Program-made: the position numbers and the translations under genes
Notes under the pieces: model-generated
Databases searched by the model: none
What the model was told of the DNA's origin: nothing
Seen by the model: only the letters and a program-made list of their open reading frames with translations
Shown here: positions 1 to 6,776 of the stretch, one piece after another
Layout of the letters: every line of letters begins with the position of its first letter
How positions within the stretch are numbered: the first letter of the stretch is position 1
Assembly (NCBI GenBank): GCA_947502405.1
Contig: CANMZT010000009.1
Location: 122,819-186,818, forward strand
Direction: 5' to 3'
Length of the DNA stretch: 64,000 bases
Source: an uncultured Algibacter sp.
GTDB taxonomy: Bacteria > Bacteroidota > Bacteroidia > Flavobacteriales > Flavobacteriaceae

Positions 1-72
1 ACATTAGAATTAAAAATTTTCTTTAGCTATTTTAGACAAATTCCACCACCGCCAAAAACAATATTAAATTGA
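1..72 (+). pseudogene. C-terminal scrap of a protein entering from the left edge
   Basis: An open frame from base 1 to the TGA at 70-72 encodes 23 residues with the stretch QIPPPPKT. The intact lipoprotein at 1057 also has a proline run (NPPPPPEL), so this may be the end of a related partner or immunity protein. Nothing else can be said because the gene starts outside the window. Confidence 0.25.
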
Positions 73-90
73 AATAGTTAGGAGAATTAA

Positions 91-243
91 GGTGTTTTTT
101 ATAAATCTTACGCATGGGATGGTTTAATCTATTGAGATATAAATGCTTGGAAAGAAATAATGACTGATACAGAAAGAACTCGTATAAAAAATGTTATATC
201 TAATTATATCTCGAATAATGTTAATCAAACATGTACAGAATGA
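91..243 (+). pseudogene. Decayed C-terminal stub of a polymorphic-toxin-like protein
   Basis: In one frame this encodes a stub containing FYKSYAWDGLIY, then an in-frame TGA at 133-135, then DINAWKEIMTDTERTR and a final TGA at 241-243. The WDGL motif recurs in the stub at 896-1066, which is also followed by a secreted or lipoprotein gene. The TGA overlaps the ATG of the next reading frame (ATGA, 240-243), the coupling usual for a toxin and its immunity gene. The toxin activity is not recognisable and the in-frame stop suggests decay. Confidence 0.4.
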
Positions 244-658
244 ATAAGATAATAGTTGTTTTCATATTTTTTATATCAATTTTGTTTTTCTCAAGTAAAC
301 GAAGAAAATACATACATATATTTTGATACTTCTAGTAAAAAAGAATATTTTGTTGAAGTTGATGGAAAAATGATTAAAGAAAATTTTATAGTAAAGGAAT
401 TAATAAAAATGGAAATATAACTTTTTCTTTAGGTAAAGAAATGTTATCGTTTATAAAAAAGACAATAAAATAGATAGTTGTAGAATCGAGTATTTACAGA
501 TTATCAATATCTCAAATATTGATAATCTCATAAAAAAAGTAAACAATACAAATCCATTATATCCGTATAAAGTTTTTCCAAATTTATTTTTAGTTGAAAA
601 AATTAATGATACAATAATTGTGAAATACAAAGTTAAATGGGAGTATTACATTGAATAA
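240..658 (+). pseudogene. Frameshifted secreted partner (immunity-like) gene
   Basis: The ATG at 240 opens a hydrophobic signal-like N-terminus (MNKIIVVFIFFISILFF). The frame is lost near 290 and continues in another frame with QVNEENTYIYFDTSSKKEYF. It is lost again near 415 and 470, and continues as DSCRIEYLQIINISNIDN to a TAA at 656-658. The pieces read as one protein of about 140 residues broken by small indels. Overlap with the preceding stub suggests it was the immunity partner of that toxin. The family is not recognised. Confidence 0.45.
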
Positions 659-680
659 AATTGTTTTGTGCCTACATTAC

Positions 681-893
681 CGCTCCCGCTAGTTATAACT
701 AGTGGCGGTAAGAATGAGTAAAGTAAAAAGGGTGGTTTTTTAGTCAATTTCTACTAGCTTTCTTCTGTGAAGAGTACTATAAGAGTAAAAAACTATATAA
801 AAGCTATTCTAAGAAATTTGAGTAGCTTCTGTATTTTTGATATTGTTAAATTACAAAGTTATTGTGGGCACTAGTTGTAAACTAGCGCCAGCT
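681..893. repeat. Long direct repeat, copy 1
   Basis: About 215 bp matching 1704-1923 at roughly 80 percent by eye. It begins near a perfect 14-bp palindrome CTAGTTATAACTAG (689-702) and ends in a degenerate version of the same motif (870-889). No ORF lies inside. Together the copies bracket the toxin stub and lipoprotein at 896-1674. Confidence 0.7.
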
Positions 894-895
894 AA

Positions 896-1066
896 GGAAA
901 ATTTGACGGAAGTATATATCCTGTTCAGAATTACATGTTTTTTGGTTGGGACGGGCTTTATGATGAAGGTAGAAATAGAGGTTTAATTAGCCGTACACAA
1001 TTTAATGAATACCAAAATTTAGCACAAATTCCGTTTAACGATAATCATACAACATCATGCGACTAG
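896..1066 (+). pseudogene. Orphan C-terminal end of a polymorphic-toxin-like protein
   Basis: The frame opens right after a stop at 893-895, has no plausible start, and encodes 56 residues containing YMFFGWDGLYDEG and GLISRTQFNEYQ, ending at TAG 1064-1066. It looks like the detached C-terminus of a larger protein abutting repeat copy 1. It overlaps the start of the downstream lipoprotein gene by 10 nt (1057-1066), as expected for a toxin-immunity pair moved as a cassette. WDGL is shared with the stub at 91-243. The toxin family and activity are unknown. Confidence 0.5.
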
Positions 1067-1674
1067 TTCTTTATTTTTCAATTTTACTTTTTTTAACATG
1101 TTGTCGGTCTGGAGTTACAAAAAAAGATAATACTTCTGTTATTTTAGACTATATAGATTTAAATGTTACACAAAAGAATTATGATACTAGGATTTACAAT
1201 CCACCACCGCCACCAGAATTAAAAGACAGCATAGGGCATGGAGGAATTATCAAAGATGATTCGATTATTAATAAATTAGAAAAACTAAAGATCTTCATAA
1301 ATGACAGTATACGATTTAGTGAAAACTTAACATACAAAAATGAAGACTTAGTTAAAGAATTTTTGTTTTTGGAAAACATCCATAGAAGTATATCAATTCC
1401 TTTAGATGTAACTAATTTAAAAGAACGAAAAGGCATAAACTTAGAGAGTGTATACGTTAACAAATTTTTAAAATTATATCCAAAAATTCGATTGGAAAAT
1501 AATTTTGGAGGCTTACTTAACTTTCAGAATTTATTTATTTCTAAAAATGGTAAAAAGGCATATTTTGAGGTAAGTTATTTTAAACAGAAGTTGAATACTG
1601 TAACTTATGCTATTTTTGCTGAGTTTAAAGATGGTCAGTGGATTTATAAATCAGAAATTATATCAATTTCTTAG
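1057..1674 (+). CDS. Putative lipoprotein, possible immunity protein of an orphan toxin cassette
   Basis: 205 residues. The N-terminus is a lipoprotein signal (hydrophobic MRLVLYFSILLFL, then TCC with a candidate lipobox Cys at 15-16), so the product should be attached to a membrane on the periplasmic side. A proline run NPPPPPEL lies near residue 50. The C-terminal half (FLKLYPKIRLEN to YKSEIISIS) alternates polar and hydrophobic residues like a small beta-rich domain. I do not recognise a named family. It begins inside the last codons of the preceding toxin-like stub and is followed by repeat copy 2, so an immunity role is inferred from context only. The frame is intact, unlike its neighbours. 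Confidence 0.6.
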   Translation: MRLVLYFSILLFLTCCRSGVTKKDNTSVILDYIDLNVTQKNYDTRIYNPPPPPELKDSIGHGGIIKDDSIINKLEKLKIFINDSIRFSENLTYKNEDLVKEFLFLENIHRSISIPLDVTNLKERKGINLESVYVNKFLKLYPKIRLENNFGGLLNFQNLFISKNGKKAYFEVSYFKQKLNTVTYAIFAEFKDGQWIYKSEIISIS

Positions 1675-1703
1675 AGAGAATTGATGCAGAACGGAGAAAA
1701 ATA

Positions 1704-1923
1704 TTCCCGATCCCGATAGTTTATAACAAGTGCCGGTAAGAGTGAGTAAAGCAAAAAGGGTGTTTTTTTTAGTCAATTTCTGCTAGCATTCGTCTGTGAC
1801 GAGTATCAATAAGAATAAAAAACTATACAGAAGCTATTCTAAGAATTTTGAGTAGCTTTTGTATTTTTGATATTGTTAATTTAGAAAGTTATTGTGGGCA
1901 CTAGTTATAAACTAGTGCTAGCG
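1704..1923. repeat. Long direct repeat, copy 2
   Basis: Second copy of the ~215-bp repeat at 681-893. Shared blocks include the stretches around AAAAACTATA (1816-1825), GAGTAGCTTT and TATTGTGGGCACTAGTT (1888-1904). It ends with ACTAGTTATAAACTAGTGC, a near-palindrome. The remainder of the gap to 2033 shows no gene or clear signal. Confidence 0.7.
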
Positions 1924-2033
1924 AGGGGAGTGATGGGGAGTAATTACAATTATTGAAAATGATACCCTGAGGGCATCGAAGGGTAGTTTCAGAATCTTAT
2001 AAATCAAACCTTAAAGGGCCTATTAAAACAAGA

Positions 2034-2606
2034 CTATCCATTTTCATTTAAGGCCTGTTCAATCGCTTTTACCTTTTTCATTAACGTATTAAATTGTTGC
2101 TTAACCTCTTGTAGGTCAAAATCTAATCCATGATGTTCAATTTCTTGTTGTGCACCTTCTAAAATCAAACATGAAGATTCAAAACGTTTCATTAGATTTT
2201 TGTCTCTTTCAATAGTTTTGGGTTTAACTAATCGTAAAGCGTATAGTACATATAGTATTAAAGCAATAATAATACAGCTGGGTATTATAATAATTGTGGC
2301 TGCTATACCAATTAAAAAGTTAGTTAGCGTACTGTCATCAAATATTTCACCAGCATCATTGTGATAGGCTTCATGGCAGTGATTAGGGCCATCTACAGGA
2401 TAAAACGTAGTATCGATTATTTTTTCAAACCAAGACCAATACCACGGAATTTTTCCAGATTCAAAATTATAATGATGATTGTAGTAGCCTACTCTAGCCG
2501 AAATTGTATTGTCAGGGTTGCCACCAGCCAGTGCATTTCCTAATTGATCTATAGAAACAAAAAAGTGTGAAAAGAACTTCCAAATTTTAGTTGTTTTAGT
2601 AATCAT
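2034..2606 (-). CDS. Hypothetical membrane protein with GNPDNTISAR motif
   Basis: 190 residues. The N-terminal third carries DQLGNALAGGNPDNTISARVGYY, then aromatic and His-rich text (WYWSWFEKIIDTTFYP, GPNHCHEAYHND). One strong hydrophobic stretch near residues 95-125 (ATIIIIPSCIIIALILYVLY) predicts one or two membrane helices. The C-terminus (residues ~130-190) is charged and probably coiled-coil. From memory, similar NPDNTISAR segments occur in small proteins near prophages or conjugative elements, but no function is known to me. It stands alone between repeat copy 2 and the oxidoreductase gene on the same strand. Confidence 0.65.
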   Translation of the reverse strand: MITKTTKIWKFFSHFFVSIDQLGNALAGGNPDNTISARVGYYNHHYNFESGKIPWYWSWFEKIIDTTFYPVDGPNHCHEAYHNDAGEIFDDSTLTNFLIGIAATIIIIPSCIIIALILYVLYALRLVKPKTIERDKNLMKRFESSCLILEGAQQEIEHHGLDFDLQEVKQQFNTLMKKVKAIEQALNENG

Positions 2607-2778
2607 AATCCGTTGAAATTAATGGTTTAAATCGCAGAGATGTAAAAAAACACCTCATTAAAGCTACTAAAGTGTTATAGAGAAAGTGCTTTAAAGATAG
2701 TAAAATAGTTGTTTGGTGATTTGTTGAATCTCTAGACTTTTTAAAAATGAACCCAAAAAGCAGATTGGTTATTTACAA

Positions 2779-3384
2779 CTAAGCAATTTTATCATGCACC
2801 TTAGTGTGCTTCCCACCATTCCAAAGTGTTAAAATATCAGTTGCTACATGTGCTCCACTACCTGAAGCTATGGCAAATTGACTGCGCCACCCTGCTAAAG
2901 TCCCAGCAACATATAAATTCTTTTCAATTAAATGGTCTGTGTTTTTTAGCCAAATCCTATCTTTTTCAATGGCGGCTCTTGGGTGCGGTTCAATATAATG
3001 TTCTAAACCTTTAATCGTCATTAAATTGGTATAGCCAACAGCAATCACAGCAAGTTTAGATTGATAAGTATTTTTATTAGTTTTTATTATAAACCCGTTT
3101 GCTGATTTTGATATTTCTAAAACCTTTTCTCTGTCAATTTGCTCAACATGCGGGTATAAGTTTGCAAGTTGTGCTTTGCCGCTATCCAAAATAGAAGCAC
3201 CAGTGGTTCCGGGAGCTAACCCTAAAACATTATTAAATAAAGCCGTTTGTAAATGCGAGGTTTTTTGGTGTGTAATAATTCCAATAGTTTTATCCTTTGC
3301 AAAAGGTTTGTTTTTTGCTGAACCTAAAACTAAGGCGCAAGACATACCTGCTGCACCACCACCAATTATTAGTGCATCGTACAT
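2779..3384 (-). CDS. Short FAD/NAD(P)-dependent oxidoreductase (thioredoxin-reductase-like)
   Basis: 201 residues. It starts with an FAD-binding Rossmann fold (YDALIIGGGAAGMSCAL; GxGxxG-type glycines at residues 8-13). The C-terminus has VAGTLAGWRSQFAIASGSGAHVA, the position where thioredoxin-reductase-like flavoproteins bind FAD again. It lacks the central NAD(P) domain and the CxxC of true thioredoxin reductases (~310 aa), so it is a short single-domain member. The substrate is unknown. It lies 2 nt downstream of the small membrane protein at 3387-3590 and is probably co-transcribed with it. Confidence 0.75.
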   Translation of the reverse strand: MYDALIIGGGAAGMSCALVLGSAKNKPFAKDKTIGIITHQKTSHLQTALFNNVLGLAPGTTGASILDSGKAQLANLYPHVEQIDREKVLEISKSANGFIIKTNKNTYQSKLAVIAVGYTNLMTIKGLEHYIEPHPRAAIEKDRIWLKNTDHLIEKNLYVAGTLAGWRSQFAIASGSGAHVATDILTLWNGGKHTKVHDKIA

Positions 3385-3386
3385 AG

Positions 3387-3590
3387 CTACTTCTTTCCTT
3401 TTACTTTGTCCTCAATACGTTTTGAAGTTCTTAAAATAGCCATCATAACAATTACACAAAGCGAAGCTACAATGGTGATAATAGCAATAATACTATCACC
3501 TTCAAAAGGCGCATTAAAATCCACTTTAGTTATATTAAAAATGATTAAACCTAAGGCAATAACACTGAGAATGATACTAAGGATTTTCAT
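3387..3590 (-). CDS. Small two-helix membrane protein
   Basis: 67 residues with two hydrophobic segments (residues 1-20, ILSIILSVIALGLIIF, and ~33-52, SIIAIITIVASLCVIVMMAI) and a basic tail (KRIEDKVKGKK). Not a recognised family; such small proteins are common between flavobacterial housekeeping genes. It sits immediately upstream of the oxidoreductase on the same strand, with the MarC-family gene further upstream. Evidence that it is coding: good start, clean membrane topology, tight spacing. Confidence 0.6.
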   Translation of the reverse strand: MKILSIILSVIALGLIIFNITKVDFNAPFEGDSIIAIITIVASLCVIVMMAILRTSKRIEDKVKGKK

Positions 3591-3658
3591 GTATTTAAAT
3601 TTTAGTTTTGTAGACCATTTTAAAACAGCCTTTTATTTTTAAAATTTTTATGCTAGAC

Positions 3659-4246
3659 TTAAGCTAAGTCAAACAAGGCTTTTATGTTATGCGCAAATAA
3701 TTTTACGGCAATAGCCAATAAAATAACACCAAATACTTTCCGTATGATATTAATGCCGTTTGCTCCTAAAAATCGTTCTATTCTAGATGATGTTTTAAGT
3801 ACAATATAAATAATAATAACGTTCATTAAAACGGCAACTATAATATTTTCTGTACGAAACTCTGCTCTTAAAGATAGTAAGGTTGTTAAGCTTCCTGGGC
3901 CAGCAATAAGCGGAAATGCTAATGGAAAAACAGCAGTTGTTAAAGATGCATTTTCATCTTGCTTGTAAAGAGTGATACCAAGAATCATTTCTAAAGCAAT
4001 AAAAAATAATATAAAAGCACCCGCTACAGCGAACGAATTAACATCAATACCAATTAGATTTAAAATACTTTTTCCTAAAAACAAGAAGATAATTAAAATA
4101 ATGCCAGCAATAAGGGAGGCTTTTTCGCTTTGAATATGTCCTGCTTTTTTTCTTAAATCAATAACTATAGGAATGTTTCCAATAATATCAATCACTGCAA
4201 ATAAAACCATAAATGCGGTAAATATTTCTTTAAAGTTAAACTGCAT
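3659..4246 (-). CDS. MarC family integral membrane protein
   Basis: 195 residues with about six predicted membrane helices, matching the usual MarC/UPF0056 length. Family marks are the N-terminal FMVLFAVIDIIGNIPIV and the mid-protein PLAFPLIAGPGSLTTLLSL, the conserved GPG loop of these proteins. The biological role is unsettled; the early link with multiple antibiotic resistance was withdrawn for E. coli MarC. It begins the leftward gene group and is divergent from the gene at 4457, so the 210-bp gap holds both promoters. Confidence 0.85.
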   Translation of the reverse strand: MQFNFKEIFTAFMVLFAVIDIIGNIPIVIDLRKKAGHIQSEKASLIAGIILIIFLFLGKSILNLIGIDVNSFAVAGAFILFFIALEMILGITLYKQDENASLTTAVFPLAFPLIAGPGSLTTLLSLRAEFRTENIIVAVLMNVIIIYIVLKTSSRIERFLGANGINIIRKVFGVILLAIAVKLFAHNIKALFDLA

Positions 4247-4308
4247 AACTAGAGCATTTTATATTTAAAAAAGGTCTTGCTAATTTTTGCAAATCCTATT
4301 GAATTGTC

Positions 4309-4328
4309 ATTCTCGCGGATGCGGGAAT
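4309..4328. repeat. Short palindromic intergenic repeat
   Basis: ATTCTCGC-GGAT-GCGGGAAT forms an 8-bp stem with one wobble. Elements of the form TCATTC(C/T)CGC...GCGGGAAT are frequent intergenic palindromes in flavobacterial genomes. It lies in the divergent gap between the MarC-family gene and the gene at 4457. Confidence 0.5.
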
Positions 4329-4424
4329 CTAAAATTAAAAAATCCAGTTTTATGGAATTCTTAATTTTCCGCAAAAGTATAGTATTATTAGTTAATTATC
4401 TTAAAAATAAAGTCAAAGTTTATC

Positions 4425-4432
4425 TATTTTTG
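4425..4432 (+). promoter_or_regulatory. Bacteroidetes -7 box (TATTTTTG)
   Basis: TATTTTTG matches the TAnnTTTG -7 element of the Bacteroidetes primary sigma factor. It lies 24 nt before the ATG at 4457 and would drive the DUF3109 gene. Confidence 0.5.
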
Positions 4433-4456
4433 TAAACGTTTTTTAATGAGTTTTTT

Positions 4457-5020
4457 ATGTTTCAGCTAGGGAAAACCATAGTTTCAGAAGATATTATAGA
4501 AAAAGATTTTGTTTGTAATTTATCGGCATGCAAAGGTGCGTGTTGTATTGATGGTGATGCTGGAGCACCCCTAGAACCTGATGAGGCAAAAATTTTAAAA
4601 GATATTTACCCTAAAGTGAAACCTTTTTTGCGAAAAGAAGGTATTGATGCTATTGAATCTCAAGGAGCTTATATTACCACTGAAGAAGGAGAATTGGAAA
4701 CACCACTTATTAATGGAGCTGATTGTGCTTATGTTATTTTTGATGAAAACAAGATAGCTCTTTGTGCTATTGAAGAAGCTTACAACCAAGGTGAAGTATC
4801 ATGGAAAAAACCAGTTTCGTGTCATTTATATCCAATTCGGGTTCAGGATTACAGTGAATTTTCAGCAGTAAATTATCACAAATGGCAAATATGCGATGAT
4901 GCTTGTGCGCTTGGTAAAGAACTTCAAGTACCAGTTTATAAATTCGTGAAAGAGGCACTTATAAGAAAATTTGGTGAAGATTGGTATGCCGAATTGGAAA
5001 AGGTTGCAGAAACTTTTTAA
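4457..5020 (+). CDS. DUF3109 family cysteine-rich protein
   Basis: 187 residues. Near the N-terminus is a Cys cluster, CNLSACKGACC (C-x4-C-x3-CC), and further Cys occur in CAYVIF, CAIEEA, PVSCHLYP and ICDDAC. This pattern resembles the YkgJ/DUF3109 group of proposed metal or Fe-S binding proteins. The length fits DUF3109 proteins of Bacteroidota. The function is unknown. The gene is monocistronic, with a -7 box upstream and a long AT-rich gap before nrdB. Confidence 0.8.
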   Translation: MFQLGKTIVSEDIIEKDFVCNLSACKGACCIDGDAGAPLEPDEAKILKDIYPKVKPFLRKEGIDAIESQGAYITTEEGELETPLINGADCAYVIFDENKIALCAIEEAYNQGEVSWKKPVSCHLYPIRVQDYSEFSAVNYHKWQICDDACALGKELQVPVYKFVKEALIRKFGEDWYAELEKVAETF

Positions 5021-5498
5021 CATCTCCAAAAAAACATAAAAAAACATCCTAAAAAGCCTTGTAAACAAAGGGATTTTTGCTTCAGAAACTTTATTTTTTT
5101 TTGTAAACAATTTTAATATTAAAAAAAGTTAAAATACTATATATCAATATATTAGGTGTTTTTTTTTGTAAACTTCTGAGTTTCAATGCTCGAAATTGTT
5201 TGTTAAAAACTTGTTGAAAACGTTTTTGGATTCACTTAAAAACGTATTAATCATTTTGCAATCTTTGTTCCACTCAATTCAGAGTAAAAACACAATTTTA
5301 GCTTGTTAATAAACTTGTTAAAAATGTATTTTAAGATTGCAAAAAATACATTTAACAATTTATAATCTTTGTTGAAGCCATTTTTATCGAAAGATATTTT
5401 TTCAATAAAGTTTTTCTAAGATGCGCCAAATTTAAGGTGTGTTTTTTCAGGAAAGTCCTGCAAGCCTTTATATGTCAATATTTAACCAATACCAGCAA
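5021..5498. other. Long AT-rich upstream region of the RNR operon with repeated motifs
   Basis: No gene is seen. The region has two copies of a T-run followed by GTAAAC (ending near 5106 and 5173), TGTTAAA/TGTTGAA units at 5201 and 5212 (11 nt apart), TGTTAAT/TGTTAAA at 5304 and 5316 (12 nt apart), and a 12-bp inverted repeat TTTTGCAATCTT (5254-5265) / AAGATTGCAAAA (5333-5344). AATCTTTGTT occurs twice (5260, 5364), each time looking like a variant -7 box. This much symmetry suggests operators for RNR control rather than spacer. Confidence 0.45.
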
Positions 5499-6773
5499 AT
5501 GGAAATAACACACATCATTAAACGAGACTACGAAACTACCCCTTTCGTTTTAGACAAAATCACCAGTGCTATTGAAAAAGCTATGCTTTCAGTAAACCAC
5601 GGTACTAAAGAGGACGCAAAAGATATTTCAGACAGAGTATTTGAATCTCTTTTAGCAAGGAAAGCTGTAGATAACAGGTATGTTCCTACAGTAGAGCAAG
5701 TACAAGATATTGTTGAAGATAAATTGATGGATAGTGCGTTTCATAATGCAGCCAAAGCCTACATTTTATATAGAGACGAGCAAGCTAGGAAAAGACAAAC
5801 TAATATTTTTGAGAAACGTATCAACCTAAAACCTTATGAATATCCAGATTTGTATGAATACGTGAATGCTATCAGACATTCATATTGGATTCACACGGAG
5901 TTTAATTTCACAAGTGATATTCAAGATTTTAAAGCGCAACTCAATCCTACTGAAAAATCTGCTATTAAAAACACCATGTTAGCAATTTCTCAGATAGAAG
6001 TAGCTGTTAAATCATTTTGGGGAGATATTTATCAAAAAATGCCTAAACCAGAAATAGGCTCTGTGGGTTCAACTTTTGCTGAAAGTGAAGTGCGTCATCA
6101 TGATGCGTACTCACATTTGTTAGAAATACTAGGCCTTAATGATGAGTTTAAAGCTCTAAAAAAGAAGCCTGTTATAATGAGGCGAGTACATTATTTAGAA
6201 ACAGCTTTAAAAAATTCTAAAAGTGAAAACATTCAAGAGTATGCAGAATCTATTTTGTTATTCTCATTATTTATAGAACATGTGTCATTGTTTTCTCAGT
6301 TTCTAATCATTATGGCTTTTAATAAGCATAAAAATATGCTTAAAGGTATTTCTAATGTGGTAGAAGCCACTTCAAAAGAGGAGCAGATACATGGCGACTT
6401 TGGTATTGATGTTATCAAAATTATTAAAAAGGAAAACCCAAGTTGGTTTGGTGGTGATTATAACTTGAAAATTCAAACAATTTGTAAAGAGGCATACAAG
6501 GCCGAAAGTGATATTGTTGATTGGATTTTTGAAGCGGGCGAATTAGATTTCTTACCAAAAGCTGTTGTAAATGAATTCATTAAAAAACGATTCAATAATT
6601 CATTAGAAAGTATTGGTATTGATAAAGTTTTTGAAGTAGATGATGAATTGTTAGAACAAACTGAATGGTTTGATGATGAAATTATTGGAACCAAACATGG
6701 CGATTTCTTTGTAAAAAGATCAATTAACTATAGTAAAAGAACAAAAAGTATAACCAGTGACGACCTATTTTAA
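5499..6773 (+). CDS. nrdB: Ribonucleotide reductase radical-generating subunit with N-terminal ATP-cone
   Basis: 424 residues from the chosen ATG (in-frame ATG at 5472 and GTG at 5439 exist upstream, but homology begins with EITHIIKRDYETTPF). Residues 1-95 are an ATP-cone, a domain normally on the NrdA subunit. Residues ~100-400 are the ferritin-like NrdB fold: a probable first metal ligand in QIEVAVKSFW, then E197-x2-H200 with Tyr204 four residues later, the radical Tyr position, and a second pair in KEEQIHGDFG. It generates the radical or high-valent metal oxidant for NrdA. In flavobacteria such as Leeuwenhoekiella blandensis the ATP-cone on NrdB controls activity by dATP-driven oligomerisation. 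It forms an operon with nrdA, 3 nt apart. Confidence 0.93.
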   Translation: MEITHIIKRDYETTPFVLDKITSAIEKAMLSVNHGTKEDAKDISDRVFESLLARKAVDNRYVPTVEQVQDIVEDKLMDSAFHNAAKAYILYRDEQARKRQTNIFEKRINLKPYEYPDLYEYVNAIRHSYWIHTEFNFTSDIQDFKAQLNPTEKSAIKNTMLAISQIEVAVKSFWGDIYQKMPKPEIGSVGSTFAESEVRHHDAYSHLLEILGLNDEFKALKKKPVIMRRVHYLETALKNSKSENIQEYAESILLFSLFIEHVSLFSQFLIIMAFNKHKNMLKGISNVVEATSKEEQIHGDFGIDVIKIIKKENPSWFGGDYNLKIQTICKEAYKAESDIVDWIFEAGELDFLPKAVVNEFIKKRFNNSLESIGIDKVFEVDDELLEQTEWFDDEIIGTKHGDFFVKRSINYSKRTKSITSDDLF

Positions 6774-6776
6774 ACT

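Noticed and set aside
2034..2606. Prophage remnant around the GNPDNTISAR protein
   Set aside because: No integrase, phage structural gene or attachment repeats accompany it.
5021..5498. Possible replication origin before nrdB
   Set aside because: AT-rich with repeats, but no TTATCCACA-type DnaA boxes and no dnaA, gidA or parAB nearby.
5439..5498. Upstream GTG (5439) or ATG (5472) as the nrdB start
   Set aside because: The added residues (FFQESPASLY, SIFNQYQQ) precede the ATP-cone start and look like untranslated leader; the ATG at 5472 remains a possible alternative.
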